Positions 40,201 to 48,475 of a stretch of DNA of 64,000 bases are shown here, piece after piece. Below the pieces are notes generated by a model that worked only from the letters and a program-made list of their open reading frames with translations, made no database searches and was not told where the DNA came from. Position numbers and translations under genes: made by a program. The stretch's first letter is position 1. Every line of letters begins with the position of its first letter. Origin of the DNA: Hymenolepis diminuta (taxonomy: Eukaryota; Platyhelminthes; Cestoda; Cyclophyllidea; Hymenolepididae); NCBI GenBank assembly GCA_900708905.1, contig CAADRB010000004.1, forward strand, positions 940,928 through 1,004,927, in the 5' to 3' direction.

Positions 40201-42755
40201 AGGATGAGTCACCTGTTCCAGGTTTGAATGAAGAGGAATCTGAAACCTTGGATCCAGATTCACCTGCTAGAAAGATTTCTGATGTCAAAATCACTCGAGT
40301 TGAACAGGAGGAAATTATGCCGGTGGTATGTCCCCTACTTAAAATCACTATGGTCGAAGACATATTTTGTTTGTCTGTTGAATATAGATTTTATTAAATG
40401 TTTTTGTTCCATTTAGTATGACGACGCAACTGAGGATTACCTTGAAATGTTTATTCAATTCGGTTTCGTTAGCATGTTCACTTGCGCCTTTCCGATTTGT
40501 GGTCTACTTGCTTTCCTGAACAATATTCTGGAAATTCGTAGTGATGCATTTAAGCTGCTCACTAATTTTCAAAGACCATTTGCTGAAAATGCTAATGGAA
40601 TCGGAGTTTGGGAGGTAGGTTCACGATAACTATACAGTAAGAAGGTTTATTTAATTTCTGTTAGGCTTCCTTCTTAGTATTGTCGGATTCTTATTTCAGC
40701 AAGCATTCGAGATTGTCAGCTATGTGGCGATTGCCGTTAATGTTGGGTTGATTGGTGTTTCAGGAAGCATTCAAACTATCATTCCTGGACTAACTTCTTA
40801 TCAAAACATTCTCATACTTGTTGCAATTGAAGTAAGTTCATGTTTGATTTATAGTTTAACCCTAAAAATAAAAAAATTACTTAAATTCTCTTCTTGATCA
40901 GTATTTTTTTCATTACTGAGAAATCATTTTCGTTTTTTTTACTAACGACGCAGTTCCACATAAGAACCTTACTTATCTATGAAAGTGTCTGACTTGTCGT
41001 TATTTCTTACAAGTAAGAGCCCTCTGATTCTATTTGATACTTTATCGCCTTTGAGACAGAAAAAAGCTTTATTTATTGCAATATTTTAAATTTTATAATA
41101 GATAAACATCTGCCATAAATTAATATTACCATATCTCTCACAATATTCTTTAATGTACTTCAGTAATATTCTAGTTTAGAGGAGCCAATTTAATCACATG
41201 TATTATTTAAATTGATATACTCTCAGCCGCTGTCCTCTTCCATCAATGAATTTCACAGTCCCATTTTTCTTCCTTAATTGTACAGTTCGGTTTTATCCTT
41301 TAAACATTTGTTGTATTTTTTATGAGTACAATGATATTTACTGCTTATATACGTTATAAGTAAGTTTATTTTCACCTCTAGCATATTCTCTTTGCACTCC
41401 GATTTGGCCTTTCACACATTATTCCACCGATACCGTTGGCTCTGGAGCGTTCCATCGCAATTCTGGAGCACAAGCGCCGAGAAGCACTGAAGGCAAGAGA
41501 AGTATTCTTGAATGTTTAAAAACTTAACATTTCATAATGTCAGAATTTAGGATTATATGACTCATTCGCATTGTACTATTCAGACAATCGGATGTATACT
41601 TTAAACTTCTAATTTATCGAATTGGATTTCATCCGTAGTTTTTCAGATTTAATTTTTTTTACCCAGCATTTTTTGCCATTTCAGACATTTATTAAGTTAA
41701 ACTCTCTGTAACGTTTAAAACTGAACCCGCATTACTTGTAAAATCCCGGAGGGACTAACTAATTTGATGATCAGGAATGCTATTCGGCATTGTTTAAGGC
41801 TTTAGTTGAGGATGGGAGGACTGGATCATTATCGTCTTCTTGCAAACCACCGTTAGATCTTCATGCTTCTACTTCAAATAATTTAATGATAGTCAAATAT
41901 CAAAGTAGACTGCAAAGCTTAGCACGCGTAATATTAAAAATCGAAATTCTAGAATTAGAACACGCCTGATTGTAATATTTGAAGCTGAATTTTTGATTTA
42001 CCATTTACGCCATAAGTCTGCACTATAAGAATGTCAAGTTTAGCTGTTTATTTACTATACTTTGCATCCCTTGGCTTTTTTCTATAGATTAAAGCGTCCC
42101 GTTTAACTAGAAAATGAGAAAGATCATTGCATACTCAGATGGATGCGAAGGTCGTCATGCACAACTCAAAGGCGCATGTTTTCTATTGATGTCCCAAATG
42201 GTTTCAGATACAGCAACCGAACATTTAAAATTAAACGCCAACTCCAAATTCTAATTCTCACTCATTCCGTTGTGTGAAGCAGCTTTTTTCACCCCTACAA
42301 TGCCTCTCCATGCAGTTTAGACTGCCTTACTTGAAGAGATATCTACTTGATAGCAAATTTGACATTTTAATTGGAAGTGGTTTAACATGATCTAGTTAAA
42401 TTAGCATTATACTTTGTCCTAATTATCTACAGCTCCTTCATCCATGTTGGAGTAAAGATCTTTCTTTGGTGAATGTTAACTTCTTCAGGTGGCCACCTGT
42501 TCAGTTATTTAAATCTAGTTTTTGCATATTTTTTTCTCATCACGTTTTAATCTATTTGTTCTATTTTCTAGAGGTTTGAGCAGAAGAACTGTAAATTTAT
42601 CTGATAAAAAATATATTTTTTAGCAAAGCTATGTGCTATATTTTCTATTTTAGACCCTTCAGCGAGAGGAACGCAAGGAAGCACGACGAATTAGTGATGA
42701 AAATTGCGAACAAGATTACCCAAGTGACGTAACCTCCGATATCGACAGTCATTGA
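12927..42755 (+). CDS. ANO8: Anoctamin-8-like protein (TMEM16 family), 12 coding exons
   Basis: Twelve exons join in phase to 719 codons plus TGA. Order: a cytosolic N-domain with NCDVVVTF and RIPELIF (residues about 42-75) and FFTSKERQTIVRYY; then KIASIFPLHD and YFGVKIALYFAWLGHYT entering TM1; EAWKR, HRWGTLD and EEPRPLF after TM2; TM3-TM5; VTRQITGNIKEIFLP in TM6; DYLEMFIQFGF in TM7; NNILEIRSDAF in TM8; two last membrane segments; then a basic tail EHKRREALK. In TMEM16 proteins the acidic residues of TM7 and TM8 help bind calcium; here DYLEM and EIRSD keep acidic side chains. The N-domain, the early NCDV motif and the acidic TM6-TM7 linker place it with vertebrate ANO8, which tethers ER to plasma membrane, rather than ANO10. 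At about 720 residues it is much shorter than mammalian ANO8, mainly in that linker and the C-terminus. Both exact ends are uncertain. Confidence 0.9.
14868..15000 (+). repeat. Dispersed repeat R2, copy 1
   Basis: Shares with 25005-25150 and 32945-33080 a core of the form TTCATRGRYGAGATTA, then TTCARAACT and TTGACCGSTTGA. The minus strand has an open frame here (STGQKVLKTMLIIS, then PMK) similar to that in the third copy. The family is unidentified. Confidence 0.45.
15480..15690 (+). repeat. Degenerate repeat shared with 1560-1670
   Basis: TCTGACTTGGAAGACATGGA at about 15628 aligns with TCTGATTTGGCAGACATGTA near 1618, and both are followed by an ACTGA(C/G) motif. It is one of several old interspersed pieces; copy ends are not defined. 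Confidence 0.3.
16181..17107 (-). mobile_element. Mariner-like element, internally deleted copy (927 bp)
   Basis: Oriented minus, antisense inside anoctamin intron 1. The 5' end (high coordinates) reads TACAGGGTGCGTAAGGTATT and the 3' end TAGAGTGCGTAAATCATCTA; the two are imperfect inverted repeats with TA at each border. Matching ends and internal sequence occur in the plus-strand copy at 30532-31707. Fragments of transposase remain: NEMKRHAAIVSMKAKHKDLV with a helix-turn-helix-like region, then QDSSPFHKTLKTQDWVAENF, and the third catalytic region reads SLRLNPLHYYV, so the Asp of the SPDLNP-type motif is gone. The stretch with the first catalytic Asp is missing: about 355 bp present in the other copy is absent, at a junction near 16638. 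Frameshifts and stops make it inactive. It could be mobilised only if an active family member exists elsewhere. Confidence 0.85.
20456..20520 (+). repeat. Weak tRNA-like block
   Basis: ACCGGTGGCGCAGTGATGTG resembles an internal Pol III A box (GTGGCGCAGTGG type). No matching B box or cloverleaf was found, so a SINE remnant is possible but poorly supported. Confidence 0.18.
22862..23100 (+). CDS. ANO8: Anoctamin exon 2
   Basis: The acceptor is a long T-run ending CTTCAG at 22861; the donor is GTAAGC at 23101. It begins by completing an Asp codon, then LLKGAQEVRLRK, and contains FFTSKERQTIVRYYLMSLRA, a close match to the ANO8 segment with FFTSQERQ. It leaves one base (A), which with the TG of exon 3 makes a Met codon. 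Intron 1 before it is 9651 bp. Confidence 0.88.
23101..28851 (+). other. Anoctamin intron 2 (5.75 kb)
   Basis: Contains R2 copy 2 near 25.0 kb. Several AT-driven short open frames on both strands lack splice support. The last 60 bases upstream of exon 3 are pyrimidine-rich, as expected of a strong acceptor. Nothing else was identified. Confidence 0.65.
25005..25150 (+). repeat. Dispersed repeat R2, copy 2
   Basis: Core TTCATAGATGAGATTACGAC followed by CAGAACTAGTTGACCGCTTGA, closest to copy 3 at 32.9 kb. The minus-strand frame seen in copies 1 and 3 is interrupted by stops here. Confidence 0.5.
28852..29093 (+). CDS. ANO8: Anoctamin exon 3 (entry to TM1)
   Basis: The acceptor is TTTTCCTTTTCCTAG, ending at 28851; the donor is GTAAGTA at 29094, phase 0. 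Encodes PVLLAKGKIASIFPLHD, then a basic amphipathic stretch and YFGVKIALYFAWLGHYT, the strongly conserved ANO8/ANO10 segment leading into TM1. The open frame upstream of 28852 is intronic read-through, not protein. Confidence 0.92.
29094..32091 (+). other. Anoctamin intron 3 (3.0 kb) with a mariner insertion
   Basis: About 40% of this intron is the mariner copy at 30532-31707, in the same orientation as the gene. A block near 29320-29420 (GCGCCAGTGGTGCTGTGGTT) has a tRNA D-arm look but no clear T-arm. A near-perfect AT palindrome occurs around 30287-30308. Confidence 0.7.
30532..31707 (+). mobile_element. Mariner-like element, longer broken copy (1176 bp)
   Basis: Begins TACAGGGTGCTTAAGGTATT and ends GCACTCTGTA; inverted, the 3' end reads TACAGAGTGCGTAAAGCACC, so the termini are imperfect inverted repeats bounded by TA, the mariner target. 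The transposase ATG is at 30595, and the first 62 codons are intact (EMKRHAVIVSMKAKHNYLEI, helix-turn-helix region), then a stop. The first catalytic Asp lies at 31066-31068 in CLWFFSDEK and the second at 31335-31337 in QQDSNPSHRALKTQE, but they are in different frames. The third catalytic Asp (SPDLNP-type) region is not visible: after ENFHRHVTPN the sequence becomes an AATAAT-rich tract. About 46 bp present in the other copy is absent near 30878. It is a dead element with no obvious effect on the neighbouring splice sites. Confidence 0.88.
32092..32253 (+). CDS. ANO8: Anoctamin exon 4 (TM2 and the RWGTLD motif)
   Basis: 54 codons from an acceptor CTATTTCAG to donor GTAAGTA (32254), phase 0 at both ends. 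Encodes TM2 (PVLAFFTMVWAVFFQEAWKR) and then YTHRWGTLDKSPSLLEEPRP, a family hallmark. The open frame of this stretch in another phase is a shadow. Confidence 0.9.
32254..33556 (+). other. Anoctamin intron 4 (1.3 kb)
   Basis: Holds R2 copy 3. Otherwise AT-rich, with no exon-like segment. Confidence 0.65.
32945..33080 (+). repeat. Dispersed repeat R2, copy 3
   Basis: Core TTCATGGATGAGATTATGTT followed by CATTCAGAACTTGCTGACCGCTTGA. The minus strand is open from 33087 to 32905 with SSGQQVLNDVNIISSMKVG, similar to STGQKVLKTMLIIS in copy 1, which hints that R2 derives from an element with coding sequence on that strand. Confidence 0.5.
33557..33778 (+). CDS. ANO8: Anoctamin exon 5 (TM3)
   Basis: 74 codons between CTTCAG and GTGAGT (33779), phase 0. 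Starts GALEPNPITGRLEPFYPRWK, corresponding to the conserved ITG-x-EP-x-YP-x-WK loop, then TM3 (about 24 hydrophobic residues) and an extracellular loop with an NSS glycosylation sequon. No ATG-initiated frame of this exon alone is long, so an ATG-to-stop ORF search misses it. Confidence 0.9.
33779..35544 (+). other. Anoctamin intron 5 (1.8 kb)
   Basis: No repeat or exon recognised. The minus-strand open frames at 34517-34723 and 35431-35691 are shadows; the second lies largely over exon 6. Confidence 0.6.
35545..35673 (+). CDS. ANO8: Anoctamin exon 6 (TM4)
   Basis: 43 codons between TTTTTTCAG and GTAAGTA (35674), phase 0. Encodes TM4 (ILYAVNIAILNEVYRKIA) and then LENHRLNESYNQALISKLIL, matching the conserved WENHRLESAYxxHLIxKV segment that leads into TM5. 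Confidence 0.9.
35884..35958 (+). CDS. ANO8: Anoctamin exon 7 (TM5)
   Basis: 25 codons between CCCCTTTAG and GTAAGT (35959), phase 0. Encodes FQFINAFYASFYIAFYRLDL, the conserved FQFxNxxxSxFYIAF core of TM5. Intron 6 before it is only 210 bp. Confidence 0.9.
36150..37025. repeat. Diverged inverted repeat pair
   Basis: The minus strand of about 36230-36310 and the plus strand of about 36935-37020 share a block with CCCAAGTCAAGTATTGTT versus CCTTGTCAGGTGTTATTA, then CTCCCTTAATAGGCAC versus TTCCCTTAATGGACCT. By-eye identity is roughly two thirds. The arms are about 600 bp apart; no element ends were found. Confidence 0.3.
37741..37860 (-). repeat. tRNA-derived SINE relic
   Basis: On the minus strand TGTGGTTGAGGCACTCA (37834-37818) resembles an A box and D-arm, and GGGATTCGACGCC (37798-37786) resembles a B box and T-loop with a GGG/CCC stem. 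The anticodon-arm region between them is degenerate and the acceptor stem does not pair, so it is not a functional tRNA. A weaker related block occurs near 51105-51145. Confidence 0.4.
40071..40325 (+). CDS. ANO8: Anoctamin exon 8 (TM6 and cytosolic linker)
   Basis: 85 codons between CCCTTTAAATAG and GTATGT (40326), phase 0. The first part is TM6 (LVTMLVTRQITGNIKEIFLP). The rest is a hydrophilic, Glu/Asp/Ser/Pro-rich linker of about 60 residues before TM7. Vertebrate ANO8 has a much longer acidic insertion at the same place; a short one here fits an ANO8 origin. Confidence 0.9.
40417..40614 (+). CDS. ANO8: Anoctamin exon 9 (TM7-TM8)
   Basis: 66 codons between TTCCATTTAG and GTAGGT (40615), phase 0; intron 8 is 91 bp. 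Encodes DYLEMFIQFGFVSMFTCAFP (TM7) and NNILEIRSDAFKLLTNFQRP. The acidic positions in DYLEM and in E-x-x-x-D of EIRSD correspond to the calcium-site residues of TM7 and TM8 in channel and scramblase members. Confidence 0.92.
40700..40831 (+). CDS. ANO8: Anoctamin exon 10 (TM9 region)
   Basis: 44 codons between CTTATTTCAG and GTAAGT (40832), phase 0; intron 9 is 85 bp. Encodes QAFEIVSYVAIAVNVGLIGV (TM9) and the short loop to the last helix, ending LVAIE. Matches the ANO8/ANO10 pattern QxxFExxSVxxxxxNxxLIGxS. Confidence 0.9.
41382..41501 (+). CDS. ANO8: Anoctamin exon 11 (last TM helix, basic tail)
   Basis: Starts after CACCTCTAG. Encodes HILFALRFGLSHIIPPIPLA, matching the HxxLxLKxxxxxxIPDIP signature, then the basic EHKRREALK. 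The 3' end is ambiguous: either GT donor GTATTC at 41502 (40 codons, given here) or a GC donor, AAG|GCAAGA, at 41493 (37 codons). Both keep phase 0 with exon 12. Confidence 0.82.
41775..41969 (+). other. Possible alternative 3' exon in anoctamin intron 11
   Basis: After an acceptor GATGATCAG (ending at 41774), with a branch-like CTAAC about 18 bp before it, a phase-0 frame of 64 codons runs to TGA at 41967-41969. It includes ECYSALFKALVEDGRTGS and a Ser-rich stretch, LSSSCKPPLD. It is in phase with exon 11, so it could replace exon 12 as an alternative C-terminus; a cassette exon with an internal donor is also possible. There is no similarity I recognise, and the pyrimidine tract is weak. Confidence 0.3.
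42654..42755 (+). CDS. ANO8: Anoctamin exon 12 (C-terminus)
   Basis: 33 codons and TGA after TTTTCTATTTTAG. Encodes TLQREERKEARRISDENCEQ and a short acidic end, DVTSDIDSH. A charged coiled-coil-like tail follows the last helix in ANO8 as well, though far longer in mammals. Confidence 0.8.
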   Translation, partial: TLQREERKEARRISDENCEQDYPSDVTSDIDSH

Positions 42756-43000
42756 AAGCAGATCAAAGTGGAATTTCGAGGCTCTCTTGGCTGCAGATTC
42801 TATCACTTATTCTCCCTCCCTCTTTCAGTTATGGTTCCCTTATTTATCACCCAACATATCGTCTGTATGAAAATCTTTTTCTTGTTTGAAGAGGCTTTTT
42901 TTCAATTAGTATATTTGTTTATTATCATTATTTAACACACGTTCTTCTATTGTTCGAAAATATCATTTTTTAACTGATTTTATTATTCAAATGCCGTAGG

Positions 43001-43006
43001 AATAAA
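43001..43006 (+). terminator. Anoctamin poly(A) signal
   Basis: A canonical AATAAA about 245 bp after the anoctamin stop, followed by a T-rich stretch. It is the first such signal downstream of the TGA at 42753-42755. Confidence 0.55.
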
Positions 43007-43009
43007 TAA

Positions 43010-46000
43010 GTTAAATCTATTTTTTAAATTGTGATAAAATACTCTTAACTTATTATTTCACGCTCATGAAAATTGATAGCTTTAGAATCTGCGAGTCTAA
43101 ATAGAATTCAGTTGGAAGGTAGGTAAAGGTAGAAGATCTATCACTTGTTGAAAAAGTTGAAAGTTGCATAAGCCGTATGAATATATAAAAGTCGAGAAAG
43201 TTAGTAATGACGTACCTTAAATCCGGGTACGTCGATAGGCACATTTTCACAAGTGACCTATCTGTCAGGTGTCATTAAATTTGATGAGTCATTTGCAGAT
43301 TAGGAGGGTTGCATTGCTTAGATTCGCTCGCATGCGTTTCATTTCGTTCTATCAGTACAAAATTTAATTAATTGATCGGGAAGGCCTGATCTTGCGACTT
43401 CCCTTAATTTTTTCCCAATGCTTAAAAAAAAGACAAATGATCTTATTCGGAAGCATACAGTTTTAATGGCAAAAATGAAATAAAATTTTAAGGTTGCCCC
43501 CCATAAGGCCCCATAAGCTGCGCTCAACCAAGGTATAAAGTGGTTTGGTTTAGAGAGCTTAATAATTTATGCACGGCTCTATACAAATTTCCATAGATTC
43601 CCAAATAAAATGGGTAGTTTTGTTAAAAGTATTCGGTTTACTCCAAATTGGTCAGCTAAGTGGACAAATTTTAGTGTCACTCTTATCAACCAATTAACTT
43701 CTCAAAGAAGTTGAAACAATTGTTGATTTCTAGTCTGCTGAGGGTTGGTAGTTTCGTTTATATAGAAATTTGAATTCATTCTCAAAGCAAAACAGCATTC
43801 GTAGTAGAACCTAGTACCGTCGATTTGAAACACCAGAACAGATTTACACGAATAAAGGAAAATCGACAATAACATATAAACGGGTCTGTTTGATACTGCT
43901 CTGTAAGAGCGTGCGCTTATGAAAGAACTTGTTATTTCGTAAATAATGAATGTCCGGTAAGGTCTTTAATTGAACAATGATAACCGTAGAGCGGAGGAAT
44001 ATATGTAGACAAACGGGGAATAACTGGCTTATGAGAGCAAAGACAACCAGGTAATTGAATCAGTGCATTGCGTGAATGGTTTTAATTGAGGAAATTTAAA
44101 ATAATAATGCCTACTTGTATTAATTTTTTTTAATTTTCTGACGATTTAGTTTCATTTTCTGCTTTAGATTATAATCAAAATTATTTGATTTATGCTCACG
44201 GCTTTTGGTGGTGAAATGAGACGCAAAAACAAATGACCATTTTTCCCTATGAAAAGAGGAAACGATTTCATTTGCTCCCAACAATTGAAAATTGCAGAAT
44301 ATTTCCTGGTATTGTGAACATTAATTATAATTCTCTTACGATATATAGCTAATTATGTCAAAAGTCATATTTTAACTTTGTTTGAAACAATTCTGCAGTG
44401 TTCTTAAGTACGTCGGCCGCTACGAAACTGACTTGATTTGACATAAAGGTGTCTAACTTGTGGGTTTTTTAGTAATACTAAATGTACTCAGGTTTTCTTC
44501 ACTTCCTTTATTTTGTTGAGAGGGAGGATATTTGATAGCTAATTATCCAAGCAGCCATAGATTTCATGCTGAGATATCACTTTCTACCTTCCTACAATCT
44601 TCACCGCATAATAAGATAAAGATAAGAGAGAGGTCTCAGGTTGAAGAGATTCATTGAGTACGCTGAAAAAGGCGGGAGAATTAAAAGTCAGGTGGAATGT
44701 CCTATATTTAGTGCAGTTATGATTTCCTGATCACAAAGTTTGGAGGACATAGGGGGCCTCGATGCCAAATCGAATTTTGAGGTCAAACTTACTCACAGAA
44801 GGAAAAATAAAAAGTACATATATGAAAATATCCATGAGAAAAGATTTAGGAAATATAGATGGAAATATTAATTCAAGAATGTTGCAGAAAACACTTTTAA
44901 TAACATGAACTTTTCCCTTTTGATTTTTTCTATAAATTTATTTTCCGCAAATTTTTCCATAAAACTGGAGGTCTAAATGCAATACTAAAAAGTATTTTCC
45001 TAAACGGCAAGTTTTTTAAAATATTTTTACTTTTACGCTTTAGTAAATCGTACGAAAGGTATTTCAATTTTGGGAACAACAATTTGTTACCTTTTTTCCA
45101 ATGAAAATGCCGGAAAAATTTTGATTAATTATTAAAATGTTATAGGTGAAAGGCTCTTCATGGATATTATGTTTACATTTTACCAAAATATTTTTTTTGT
45201 TATTTAAATGATAATATCACTTCCAAATGTATTTACATATTTTCAGTCAACATATTCAATACTTCCTATTTTAGGTCTCCCAGACTTTGGCACTCTATAT
45301 CGCCATTTCGGTTCTTATTAGCTGACTTTGAAGTTGAGCGCATGTTGTATTATTAAAAAATCACATAAAAAATTTGACAAAAAATGTGAAATATAATTTT
45401 AACAGTCATTACAAATGAAGTGGAGTTCCATTTTCCCCATTTTTTTACTCGTTCCTCCTTTTCCTTCTCATTCCATGTCAGTTATCCAATATTCACGCGG
45501 TTCTACTTGACTGTGGATCTTTTCATTAGAAAAAAGTAGTAGTTTCCTTTCAGTCTAGGAAGATCGTTGGTTAAATGATGGATACCTAGCCTAATTTTGT
45601 CTAGCTGCTAAAGTAGCTTTACAATCAGGAGTAGCGCCACCTTCCGAACTAAATCTGACACTTCACATCTCTTTCAGGTCAGCGGAATTCAAAAATTAAT
45701 CATCATTTAATCTCAAAGATTTACTTAATAGGATTTATAAATACATAGATTTATCATGAAGGAGGGGACGTTTTTTAATTTAGCAAGAATTTTGACCAAA
45801 ACGAAACTGATTCACAGTCTTCACCGAAAGATCTCATACGTTATTGATAAATTTATTCTGGGATTTTATTGGGCGGAAATTTTGTCCGCAATCGTCATTT
45901 GCGAATTGTGGACTAACCTGCTAGGTCAGCATATTCAAAATGAATAAAATACATTATTTTTTTAAAATCCATAATACGTTGAAGTCAAAATTTCATTTTC

Positions 46001-46590
46001 CCCATCAGTATTATGAATAACACAACACTTAACTAATAAAAACAATATAATATTCGCAATTCTCCGGGTTATTTTTTTATTTCTTTTCTTTGATATTAAC
46101 AATAAAAATGGCCGTTTAACTTAACAATTGCTTAATTTTTAAATATTTGATTATATGTAAATCTTAAAAAAATGTCATTTAGACAAGTTCGTAACCGACT
46201 CATAATGGGACAAACTAAAATTGGTCATCATTAGATACGAAAGTAATAAATCGCAGTACGGAGATATTTTTTTATCACTCACAACGATTTTACCTATTAT
46301 GGCATAATGAAAGGTAATAGTGTCTAGGGTAGTGTTGCGCAATAAAGATTTTATGATCAATTTCCGCGTGAGTCATATGATCGCGTGCAAGTTTCCACAA
46401 GACCTTAATTTCCTGATTATATATATATAAATATATAAAGATCGCGAAATGAAAAAAGTCATACTTTTTTTAATTTTGGAAGTCTAGAGTAGTCTACTTC
46501 CTCACACGGCCTGTAATTTAGATTGTAATATCTTATACTCAATTTGCGTCTGTTTATACATGGTGCTTTTTGTAAAGTAAGGCTCTTTTA
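43010..46590. other. Intergenic, no recognised feature
   Basis: AT-rich DNA downstream of the anoctamin gene. Short open frames on both strands (for example 43053-43250, 45756-45947) have no splice support or similarity. A short TA-rich tract lies at 46418-46440. Confidence 0.45.
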
Positions 46591-46595
46591 CATTA

Positions 46596-46890
46596 CTGTG
46601 ATGCTAGAAAGTCCAGTTTCTGTCGCTGTGATCTTTCTGTGCACTAGATATCGGTAAGTTGCGTTTGAATCGAATACAGAGAGAGGAATAGATCAGAATA
46701 CGGTCGATTTCAGACAATTTATTAACTTAAGAAAGATCATATATAAATGAATATAAGTCATCTTTAGGTTATGGAACTTCAGAAGTCAAAACACCATCGC
46801 GATGATAACAGTTTGTCTTGAATAGCTATTAAGCTGTCAGAAGAGACACAGAAGCCAATATACGGGAATTACTGATCTCTAGACAAAACA
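46596..46890 (+). repeat. Dispersed repeat R1, long copy
   Basis: Starts GCTAGAAAGTCCAGTTTCTG, passes ACAATTTATTAAC near 46720, and ends with TCAAAACACCATCGCGATGA and CTGTCAGAAG. It links the blocks of 10612-10760 with those of 9815-9965, showing that both belong to one family. Confidence 0.45.
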
Positions 46891-47084
46891 GGAACGCTGT
46901 AATTTGAGTTTGGTTTTATCAACTTACTATCTGGCTCTGGATTATTTTATGTTTGTTACCGGCAGAGGCTACTTATCAGTTGATTTATTTTGAATGACTG
47001 GCTATAGCACTTTGATTCACTTTATTTTTTGCAGACTTAAACAGGTAAATGAGACTAGAAAAGGTGTTTAAACATTTTGTAAAG

Positions 47085-47310
47085 TACAACTCTTATATGG
47101 AATGGTGCTGCTAGGAGATCTAGTTCTGATGCAAGCTATTGCTAGACTATGGTAGACTCAGACTCAGAATGCAGTTACACCAAAGTTGCTTTATTTTAAT
47201 TGTATCGATGAGGATAATGCTAGTCTAAACCAACTGTCCAGATATTCCAGTCAGGATGCATCCTTATGTTAATTTGATTATGACTACCCCGGGTGTATCT
47301 CTCATCTCCC
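47085..47310 (+). repeat. Dispersed repeat R1, second nearby copy
   Basis: GGAGATCTAGTTCTG, then GTTGCTTTATTTT, then GATGCATCCTTATGTTAATT and TGATTATGACTACC follow the same order as the copy at 10612-10915. Lies about 200 bp after the previous R1 copy in the same orientation. Confidence 0.4.
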
Positions 47311-48239
47311 AGAAGGTGTATGGACTCTAATGTTTTGCGCTGACCGTTCCTTTTTTCTTGCCTTGAATACTTTCCACAAACTTCTATCCAGAGTATTATT
47401 GTTTTAAGATTAACTGTGAACAAGTGAATTATTCATATATAGATATTTAGAATAAAGAAATCGTCTCAAATACCACCATTATTACTCAATTTCTATTTAA
47501 GTGTTATCAAAATCTGTTTGGAAATTTGAGTATGGAAGCAATTCTCATGCTGTATTTTTTAATTTACTTTTTGAGTTGGTATTTTATTTCATTCATCCGG
47601 TTTTCAGTAGATTAAAAGATATCTACTCTGGATGTTCTAATTTCCATTTACAGAGGAAGTTACCGTCAATATTTACTGGAGCGCTTAATATAAATAATGT
47701 TTAGAAATCCGTACACCTTAAAAGGCAAGTGACAAAGACATCTTTTGCTAAAGGCTTGCTTCTTATAAGTATATTACTAGTCCTTTTGTTGGAGAAGAAA
47801 GTTTGTTTATCAATTTCCATGCTACATCTGAAATTGGTAGGATTATATCAATTTCATTTTTGAGTATATCAGTATTTTTGTGATTACTGATTGGTTAAGG
47901 TTTTATTTGTCGTAACTGGCTACTGCAGAAAAGAGTCCCAAATACTCATTAAATTAAATATATAACTATTTCTACTGCAAAGGACACTTCTTATATGTTT
48001 ATATACTGTTTTTAAGCTTAAGTCGGAGTTGATTATCATTTTTTGTTGTAAAGGTGCTCATTTAAAATAGTTTCAAACTTGTGTTCCCTTTGGAGATATG
48101 TTCAGGTCGTCTATTCCAGTTACGTCTTCCCTTATTTGGTAATCCGGTTAGCCTTTATTGTCCAAATAATTCAGTTGTTAACTGAATATTGTGTAATTTT
48201 AATCGTTTAACGCCCTTTTTGCAATAAATCGAAATTTTA

Positions 48240-48475
48240 CAGCGTCTAAAGGACCGCTTAACAGCAATTCCAAACGATTATAAAATAGCCTTCCACTACA
48301 CACACACAGAAGACCCTAGCTCGTCAGACGCATCTCCCTTTGCTCAATCCTTCCCCTCCAATTCTCTATTTTCCCTTGAGACTCTGTACTGAGGTTTATT
48401 CAATGCAACCTGGTCTACGCAATCCTTGGTATCCTTTCATTTGCTGTTAGCCATCAACCCGCTACAATCTAATAA
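48240..48475 (+). repeat. LTR-like relic A
   Basis: Aligns by eye along its length with 52465-52665: TATAAAATAGCC (48279) versus TATAAATAGCC, then ACACACA, CCCTAGCTCGTCAGACGCAT, TTTCCCTTGAGACTCTGTAC and TTCATTTGCTG. It is the more decayed copy and lacks a clear primer-binding site, so it looks like a solo LTR remnant. Confidence 0.5.
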
